This document shows positions 56,545-64,000 of a stretch of 64,000 nucleotides of DNA, piece by piece. A program made the translations under genes and the position numbers. Positions within the stretch are counted from its first letter, which is position 1; each line of letters starts with the position of its first letter. Source of the DNA: Halocafeteria seosinensis (taxonomy: Eukaryota > Sar > Bigyra > Bicosoecida); assembly GCA_001687465.1 (NCBI GenBank), contig LVLI01000313.1, positions 1-64,000 on the forward strand, written 5' to 3'. Below the pieces are notes generated by a model. That model was not told where the DNA came from. It saw only the letters and a list, made by a program, of their open reading frames with translations, and ran no database searches.

Positions 56545-59500
56545 ATGAATACGATATGCTGTTGGGATGGAGGAACAGACTGCTGTCTGTTCGTCCGATG
56601 CCGTCCAGTTGCATGGAAGCGCATTACACGCAACATCTTCCCACCTCGTGGGAAAGGAATTACAGGAAAAGAGAACCATTTAATGCCCCAAAAGCTGTCT
56701 AAACTGCTTCGATATGCGAGCGACAGGGAGGACTCGCTGCCTGACATTGGACGCGAGCTTCAGCGACGAGCGAGACGAGCATTAAGGTCGAAAGAATATG
56801 GGTAAGACCTCAATTCCAGCCGTGATTTGGCCTTCAATTGCATGCTATTCATGCGTTTTCGGGGCTTAAATTTTGGCCTTTGCAGGTATGTTCAAGTGGC
56901 AATGTTCGCGTACAAGCGGCTCATCATGCTATCCGCGGGTGGCCTCGGAAGCGATTCTCTCAACGCTGACGACTTCGTCCCCACCGTGGACCAGAATCGA
57001 AAAGCTCCACGAAGAGTGCACAGGACCGTCGATGCGACGCATTTTAGTGTATTCGAAATCTTCGTAGTTCAGGTCATACACGATCTTCTGCGTCATCCTC
57101 ACCCATGGATGCGATACCTCGGAGCTGACACGGTTCGTATTATCAACGCCTCGGCTTGATGGATTCATTTGGTAATGTGATCTATGTAATGGATTGCAGT
57201 TGCATGCGCTACTTGCGTGTAAGGAAAGTCATTCTGATGCTGAGAAATTGGTGCACTCTCTGCTGGACAATCTGAGACAGGATCTGGCGGAGGCGAAACG
57301 GAAAAATCCGCAGTATGGAAGTGGCAGCTCTAGATTCAAGCGTCTATGGGCAGAATGCAACTGCAAGGGGTCCTCTGAGAGCCCTGCCCAAGAAGAATAT
57401 GAGTGGACGCTCAAGGCACGATACGCGTCTTTTTGTGCGTTATATACTTCTATACTAAAGGCAGATTCAGGAATGTCCCAAATCCATATCCAGCATACCA
57501 TTCCTTCGATTTTACAAATAATTGAAGATACATGGAAAGAATACAATACCCAATTACGACAATTGGTGCATGAACTAAAAAAGGGAAGGACTGCTAATCC
57601 GGAGACTATGTTTCTAAGAAGAGAGGCTACCCTTTTACCGCTGGCTAGCCTCGCTCTTTCCCTTTTATCCGGTAATACCGAAAGCGCACGTTTTGATGTT
57701 CTCATGCGGGAGGTTTTGGATCAATTGGACCGTGAGAAATGGGCAGATCTTAGCTGTGCTCTCCATATCTGCCGCCTTACCGATACCTACAATTGGCATG
57801 CTTACAAAATGAATAGCTTGGCACTTCTGGAGTTTCCGAAAAACTATAATCGATCCAACTTGTACCAGTTTTGGTCTCAGTACGAAATGTTCCTGCATGG
57901 TCAGGGCGCTCAGGGTGACACCGACGATGAAGGTCATATGTTTAATGGGGTTGAGTTGACTCTGGAAGATCTGCAAATGTCTCTCAACAGTCACTCGCCT
58001 TGCACACAGCAAGTGCGACAGATTGCCCGTGAAACAAATCGAAATGAAAGAGAAGCCAGGGCAACGTCTACGGCAACCTTGGAGAAGTGGCCCCACACCA
58101 CTGCCTGGGATGGAGTTCTAGGGATCAACACTGCTTCGTTTAACCGACTGTTGAGGTCTGCGGTCAATAGTAAACGTCCCACCGACTGGCGAGATGAGCT
58201 ATCCCGTCCATTCAGGCACCAACTGGGGAAGATCATTCCCCCAGTAGCTGATAAAACCGAGAGCTCTAAACCCGGTAAATCGAAGTGGCAACGATCGAGC
58301 ACGGGGTCTCCTTCGTTGCGCTATGGCATCCCTGTATTCGTACATTTACTGCGACACTTGACACACGTAAATGATAAGTGGGAAGTGAACGTGGGACAGG
58401 ATAACGCCTACGAGCCAACAGACCCTGGTGCTTTCGAACGCCAGCTGCATAGTAGCATTACCGTTGAAACTTCAAATCCCAGGAAAGACAGACCGGTCAC
58501 TTCTATTCGAGCATCAGCAACCGCTCAAGATATGAGTGATGCGGAAACTTTTCCACGCAGGAACACCATCTCCCAGCAGATCTCAAGGAAAGTATCTAGC
58601 AGGGAGACGCCGTTAGCTTCGTCTAGTGCCGTTGAAGAGGAAAAGGGACATGGTATTCCAAAGCAAAGGCAAGTAGGCAACTTACTACGACGGGGTAGTA
58701 CTTGGGTTAGCGGTGTCAATGACAAGGAAAGCCGAGATTCTTTAGAAGCGTCTACTAATGAGAATGCTCGGATTACGGAAACAGGTGAACCGAAAGCGTG
58801 GACCTGGACACATGATAATGACGATGTATCGCATTCTTCATTCGCTCCTAAGATTGAGAACACAACCAAGGGTGCCAGCGCTACAAGGTGGAGAATTAAC
58901 ACTTTGGAAATTATAACCAGGCTCGTAGTTGAGAGCTTTGCTTTGTGTGAAGATGATGGCGCCAGTCAGTTATCCGAAAGCTGGTTCCAGGAATCAATGG
59001 AGCATCTTATGCCGCATCTGTTGGAGCTTCCTGCGGATGTCGTTATTGTGGGCAACAATAGCGAAATCACCGATAATAACAGTGGTTCAGTGCCAGACAC
59101 TGCGTTTATCTGCTTTCTCGCATTTCTTATGCGATGCCATCAGTCCTCTCAGATTAGCAATGTAATCCAGAGTATCAGCGCATGGTCAGCAGACGTGCAG
59201 AATGAAATCCTCGTTCCGCCAGCTGACACTTCGCCGAGTACCTCATTCGGAGTATGTGATAGCGGCAGCTTGTTATCGCCTTCACCGATATTCGACTGCG
59301 CTCGTCTGCGAATATTAGATGCACTTCTAGTAGCTTCTCGGTTACGCATGTGTAAAGTGTTTGCAGAACAACTGGAGAGCGGAGGCTCACTAGATTCAAA
59401 AAAAATCGATAAGTGGGTAAAGCAAGTGGAACGCACCCTCTCTACGGGCGAGGGAACTATGAACACTACCGCTATTGCCAGGCTGATTGATCGCGAATTC

Positions 59501-61843
59501 GAAATTGCTCAGTGTCCTGAGGCTTTGTTTGATTTAGTTGCTAAGGAGCTGCTCTCGGAGCAACCCTGGCTTAGATTACGAGCGTTGGGGATTTTGCATG
59601 CAAATTGCAGTTCCCCATTTACCTGGTTAGCTCACATGGCGGACACAAATGCAGATGAGGGTAGTATTAGAGGGTCCCGGAATTCTAATCCTCCACCACC
59701 ACCAAAACCATCGGACGAGTCCTCTGCTTCTACCACCTCTTGTGTTGCGGACGACCTATGCTTTAATGTCATCTGCGAAGACGGTGTCGCTATAAACGCC
59801 ATCCTCTCGGCCATGAGGAATGGGAAATATGAAGATATGCCCGAAGAAACAGCGACATCTGAAGATCGCGATTCGGTTTCTGCCAACAGCGAGAACTATT
59901 CAAGCAAGATGTTAGAGTTTTACGTGAATAGGCTCGGTCTACGTCTGAGGCCTGCTCCCGCTTCCAATACGAAAGTCGGAGCATCTGAGGAAATAACGCC
60001 GAATTATCCGAATCCATTTTCGTCTAAGGCCTCCAGTGATAGTCCATTGAGCACATACCATTTACATCGGCTGCATATGGCAATCTTTAACGCGCTTTGT
60101 GCCACTGCAGGGGTGACTATCAGCTTTGATTCTCATAGCGTTTTTTTTGGTGGCCCGGCTAGTGTGATCCCGAAGACTGATCACCCGCTTCAGATTGTGC
60201 GTCGTGTCGTGTCACCTTTGTCTCCAACTAGTGTAGGTACTATTACTGCCATAATGAGAATCGTGGCCTCGTTGTTTAGCACGGTTGGCTCATTGGAAAT
60301 TTGGTTTGCCAGCCAGCTGGCCAATCAACTAGAATGTGCCGTGAATACCCTAACTGGAGATGCGTTGCCTGACAAGGCGACCACATGGGCCATCTCGTTG
60401 CTTGAGCAGTACCGAACTAGTTTGATGTGCATGGTGGCTGTTCGTTCTTCTTTGCATACTAGCTCAACTTCGCGTGTACTGGATTCTAAGCAAGAACCCT
60501 CTAATAATCTGTTTTCATCTCTTCTACGCCAGTCACGACGTTACAGCTCTTCTTTAGGATTTCTGTGTGTAGGAGATGAACGCGGTCGTGGCCTGCAAGA
60601 ATGGATCGCCAGCGGTGCACCGGCTCCCAGCGATAAGCCAGGACCAGATACTCGCACTGGATATATTCCTATCCTTCAGTTCTCACCACTGAATGCAGGT
60701 CTGCGTATCCGTCTATTGTCCTGGAACACTCTTCAACGCGTCCAAGAGACTACGTCGACAGTCCCTTCTAGCAGTGTCGTTTCTATACGTGAATTCTCCT
60801 TCGAGCTGTTGCGTAGCCCGTCTTTCCAAACGATTCTTCAGAGAATATCTAAGGATAATCGGAAAACCATTCAGCGGTATTTTCCATTTTTAAACACAGA
60901 ATGGCAGATGATTCCAGCGGTAGGGAAAGAGTACGGGCTCGAATACAGTAGCAGCATCTCTAAAGCACTAGAGGCGTATGCCCGTCGAACTTCTAAATTG
61001 GGCTCGAATGGTAGTATCAGTGGCCTCGCCTATTCTCCCACTAAGACACGTCGTAGTTTACTAGAGGCCCTAACTCGAGCTTCTGAAGAAGAGCAGTTGC
61101 GGGATGACCTGCCCCCGTTATCTTCTTTGATGAAACTCTTTGAACAGGTTGAAGATGCTGATTGTATATACTGGGCCAACCCGATTGCAGTTTCATCGGC
61201 TGAGCAGGTGGAGAAGAGAACTCTTTGTAAATGGGCTCCGCGGTTGGTGAATCTTTTCACGACATATCGAGATTCCTCCCCCGATTTCTCCGTGTGTGAG
61301 ATTCTTAGGTCGATGATCTACACTGCTGATGACTGTTCCTCCCTCATTATGCTCATGCTGACCTCGCCTCTGCCCCTTCTGACGCTGCCGGAAATATTCG
61401 AAACTTCAGCAGACCCATCGCACGAGATACGCTCCACGGCGAGCGTGCATTCCGAAAACGCAGTCAACGCGTCACCCATTGAGGGTCTTGGTGTGGGCGA
61501 GTCCAACGACAGAGATGACACCGCCGCATCTGAGCTAGCGGACAACACCCAGGATGAGGATGCCACTTCTGGTAGGGACCAATTTAAGAGGAAAGACCCG
61601 TCAACACTATATGCCGAGGTGGAGGATCCCGAGACTTGGAGTGTCTTTGCCAATAGTCAACCGAAAGTCGAAGTTACGAGAATGTTAAGTATGGCGACAG
61701 TGTCTTCGGACGAAGAATTTCAAGGTAAAAATGAAGAAGAAGAAGTAAGGGAGGAACCGGAAAGCGCGCATCGTATTCCTCGGCCGAATACTCCACCAGG
61801 AGAGTGGGTAATGTTTCGTTTGGCCGGAGGGTCTCTAAGATGA
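56545..61843 (+). CDS. EFR3: EFR3-like plasma-membrane scaffold
   Basis: Exons 56545-56801, 56886-57132 and 57200-61843 give 1715 residues. The second intron uses the donor GTTCGT. The start MNTICCWDGGTDCCLFVRCR is a Cys cluster (C5, C6, C13, C14, C19), as in the palmitoylated N-terminus of EFR3, followed by KRITRNIFPPRG, matching RYKRLVDNIFP. Then come helical-repeat signatures: KLSKLLRYASDREDSLPDIG, YVQVAMFAYKRLIMLS and LRHPHPWMRYLGADT. EFR3 recruits the PI4-kinase IIIalpha complex (with TTC7/YPP1) to the plasma membrane to make PI4P. The protein is larger than animal or yeast EFR3 (about 800 residues) because of long acidic and Ser-rich insertions in the last exon. Homology is clear only at the N-terminus; the rest is predicted helical. 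It runs convergently with UVRAG, 97 bases apart. Confidence 0.7.
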
Positions 61844-61940
61844 ATATACAACCACTGATTGCACTTTTATACATTAATTATGGGCAACATCATTGCTGGA
61901 ACCACCCAATTCTCGTCTGAAAAATGCAAATAAAATGCAT
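61844..61940. other. Convergent gap between EFR3 and UVRAG
   Basis: Only 97 bases separate the two stop codons, so the two 3' UTRs must overlap or be very short. An AATAAA-like aataaaatgc lies near 61930. Confidence 0.5.
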
Positions 61941-63772
61941 TTATTCTGCGTATTCTGATTCAGGTTCGTAAAAATGGAAGAAGAGAGACTGCAAGCATTC
62001 AAGAATATGATGGCCACCATTTGGTGGTTTGATTCCCACGGCGAAAAGCAGTTGTAGCACATCATGAGCTAACATTGTATAGCCCAAGCGGAACTTATCC
62101 AGCTGGGTGGATCCTTTCCAGTACAACGGCGCTTCTCGATCCCCTCCCATTACAGAATCAACGATTGTAGATCGAGACGCCATTGGTTGGGGCATATACC
62201 GCAGTGGGACTAGGAGATATTTCGATAGCAACACCACCAAATGTGCAACGTATCCTAAAGCAGTACTAGTGCGCTGCTCTTGTCCAGAATCAACATCACC
62301 CTTGGTAAGAGGTAGTCCTCGAATAGTGTAAACTACGCCGGGTTCTTTACATTCAATTGGGTAAATCTTCCGCAAGTCCGCTATTAGATGTTGCTGCTGT
62401 CTCGTGAGCAAGACAGTTACATCCCAGAACCGTCCGTAAGCGTAGTTTAGGCTTTCTTCTTGCAGGAACACACGTTCTCTCATTTCGTTTAGCGAGTGTC
62501 TAGCGTTGGTCAACCTTTCCTGAGTATCGTCGTTCGCCCTCCGTAGATTTTGCAGACTCTTCTCAATGTCCGAAACATCTTCACTGAGGCTAGCCTTTAA
62601 CTTTTTCAGCTCTTGTACCCTATTTTTCTTTTTCTCAAGATCACGTTCTTGTTCACCTTTTTGTTCCAAACTCTTTATACTATCATTCAATTTGGCAGTC
62701 TCCTCTGGCAAATGAGGAGCAGGGAACTCTTCCATATCTTCACCTATCGACGGACGATTACTGCCTACATCATCAATGAACGATTCTCTGTGATTAGAAT
62801 GGGTTTTACTCTTGTGCTGAGCGTAATATACTTCAGGGGAACAATTGTGTATGGCCTCAAATGTGTCGCGATCGGCGTATAATCCGTGAGCCAGTTCGAC
62901 TAACACGGAGTTCGGTGGAACGTATGCGAACGCTTGCTCGAGCTCGCTCTTTACCTGAGAATGTCCTAGTAGACCAACCGGAGCCGCCCCCACTCTGTCA
63001 ATATCCGGTGAAAGATCAAGCGAAAACAGATTCCTTAGGTCAATTTCTCTGTGTACTAAATGGCGAATCTGTGGACGATGGCGCAAAGATTTGTAGGTTG
63101 CCATCCGCGGTTTCGAATCAGCCACCATTTTCCGGGGAAGTAAAGGCGAAGCTCCGAACCGAAAATTCTCTAGAAAACTGGTTCTGTCATCCATTGCAAT
63201 GTCATGGTGCAGATTTGCCCAATCTTGATCAATTGTCGATGCAGTTTCGGACGCCGATACATGGCCATCCGTGGAGTGCTCCTGTCCTCCCGTTGCCACA
63301 TTCTCGGGAGCTCGCTTGTCGTCATTCTCTTTGGGGTTGCTTACCGCAAAGACATCCACAACAAGCTGGGAACTGGTCTCTAATCGGGGGTCATCTCGGA
63401 CCAATCTGGAATCCAACGGGGCCCAGGGGGGATTGCAAGTTTTCGACGCCACTTCGCTTCTGTAAAATGGCTCCTCATTCGGATCTGCAGGGCAAGTACG
63501 ATAGTTCAGTGGCACTTCTTTCGACCTAGGCGGTCACATATGGTGTACACATACGGCATCGAAGCACGAAAAAGGTGTCTTGAATGCCCAAATCGGAGGG
63601 AAAACAGAGATTTCTGAGGGCCACAGAGACCAGATTCACGACCACTTGGTCCTTCTGCAGGAGCTCCATAGCATTCAAGAGAGATATATCCACCTATATT
63701 AACAGACATACATCGTCCAAACGGAGAGCAAATACCACTTACAGTGCCTCCAAGATGATGGCCTTCCGACAT
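61941..63772 (-). CDS. UVRAG: UVRAG/VPS38-like subunit of PI3-kinase complex II
   Basis: Three exons, 63772-63743, 63613-63555 and 63525-61941, give 557 residues. The middle intron is only 29 nt (GTATGT...CTAG), yet it restores the frame between RHLFRASMP and SKEVPLNYR. A C2-like region has PFYRSEVASKTCNPPW, matching PFYTSE..KxTLNPxW of UVRAG, and then LVVDVFAVSNPKEND. A central coiled coil (EQKGEQERDLEKKKNRVQEL, RHSLNEMRERVFLQEESL) is followed by the conserved LIADLRKIYPIE, VVYTIRGLPL, ALGYVAHLVVLLSKYLLVPL and RYMPQPMASRSTIVD. This subunit directs VPS34/Beclin to endosomes, for autophagosome maturation and endocytic traffic. Animal UVRAG is longer (about 700) by a C-terminal tail absent here. 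The Leu/His-rich last block (LAHDVLQLLFAVGIKPPNGG) fits the BARA-like end. Confidence 0.75.
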
Positions 63773-64000
63773 GGTTCAGGTTGAAGATGGCGTCTCCTCC
63801 GAAAACAGCACCATATACACAATCACATGCACGACAAAACGGTAGTACAACATGCAATAAATAATATCGTATCGTTTCTACTGTGTCAACTATTGATAAA
63901 GTGTGAGTAAAATGGAATCCGGGCCGAGCGCCCGGATTCTGACTGCTTGCAGCTTGCTTGAGAAGAGTTGTACAACTACTGAATGGTTCTCTGTTTCCCA
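63773..64000. other. Window-end flank upstream of UVRAG
   Basis: No supported feature. Confidence 0.4.

Noticed and set aside
1-64000. Bacterial reading with GTG/TTG starts and operons
   Set aside because: Phase-consistent GT-AG introns and eukaryote-only families throughout.
1-64000. tRNA, rRNA or CRISPR arrays
   Set aside because: By eye I found no cloverleaf with both A and B boxes, no rRNA core sequence and no regularly spaced direct repeats; a tRNAscan or Infernal run would decide.

Overview
This window is nuclear DNA of a eukaryote with a compact genome. Most coding genes carry GT-AG introns, usually about 50-90 nt, with donors such as GTAAGT, GTACGT, GTATGT and GTTCGT. Genes lie on both strands with short gaps. 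Eukaryote-only families are present: a WAVE-complex NAP1, EMC4, EFR3, a UVRAG/VPS38-like autophagy subunit, a Dictyostelium-type GPCR and a class I cyclic-nucleotide phosphodiesterase. Nothing seen here fixes the lineage. The gene set suggests a single-celled protist or alga with actin remodelling and cyclic-nucleotide signalling, but that is inference. One N at 42278 shows this is draft assembly.

Layout. 1-13.7 kb: an unrecognised three-exon gene, two tandem Golgi-type epimerase-like/glycosyltransferase fusions with a small two-exon gene between them, and a decayed third copy with its duplicated 3' flank. 13.7-23.2 kb: NAP1 (11 exons), a small unknown gene, and a GPCR fused to a drug/metabolite-type transporter domain. 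24.2-25.6 kb: LINE-like retroelement debris. 26.3-34.9 kb: a four-KH RNA-binding protein, a permuted papain-like protein with an embedded EF-hand, nucleoside diphosphate kinase and EMC4. 35.5-41.8 kb: a secreted Ser/Thr-rich protein, a second LINE-like copy, a multi-span membrane protein, and decayed fragments of two of these genes. 41.8-48.8 kb: organellar GatA amidase in tight divergent arrangement with a coiled-coil gene, a helical amphipathic-looking protein, an unknown protein and two related Cys-containing coiled-coil genes. 48.9-64 kb: more LINE fragments, a GLUG-repeat Ser/Thr-rich surface protein, the phosphodiesterase, EFR3 and UVRAG/VPS38.

How they fit together. Several genes act at the plasma membrane or in its signalling: the GPCR fusion and the phosphodiesterase (cyclic-nucleotide signalling), NAP1 (Arp2/3 activation through WAVE) and EFR3 (anchor for PI4-kinase). 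UVRAG/VPS38 (PI3-kinase complex II), EMC4 and the glycosyltransferase pair belong to endomembranes. They are not an operon; any functional link is inference. All exon structures below were built by hand from splice signals, reading-frame continuity and family resemblance, without transcript data.
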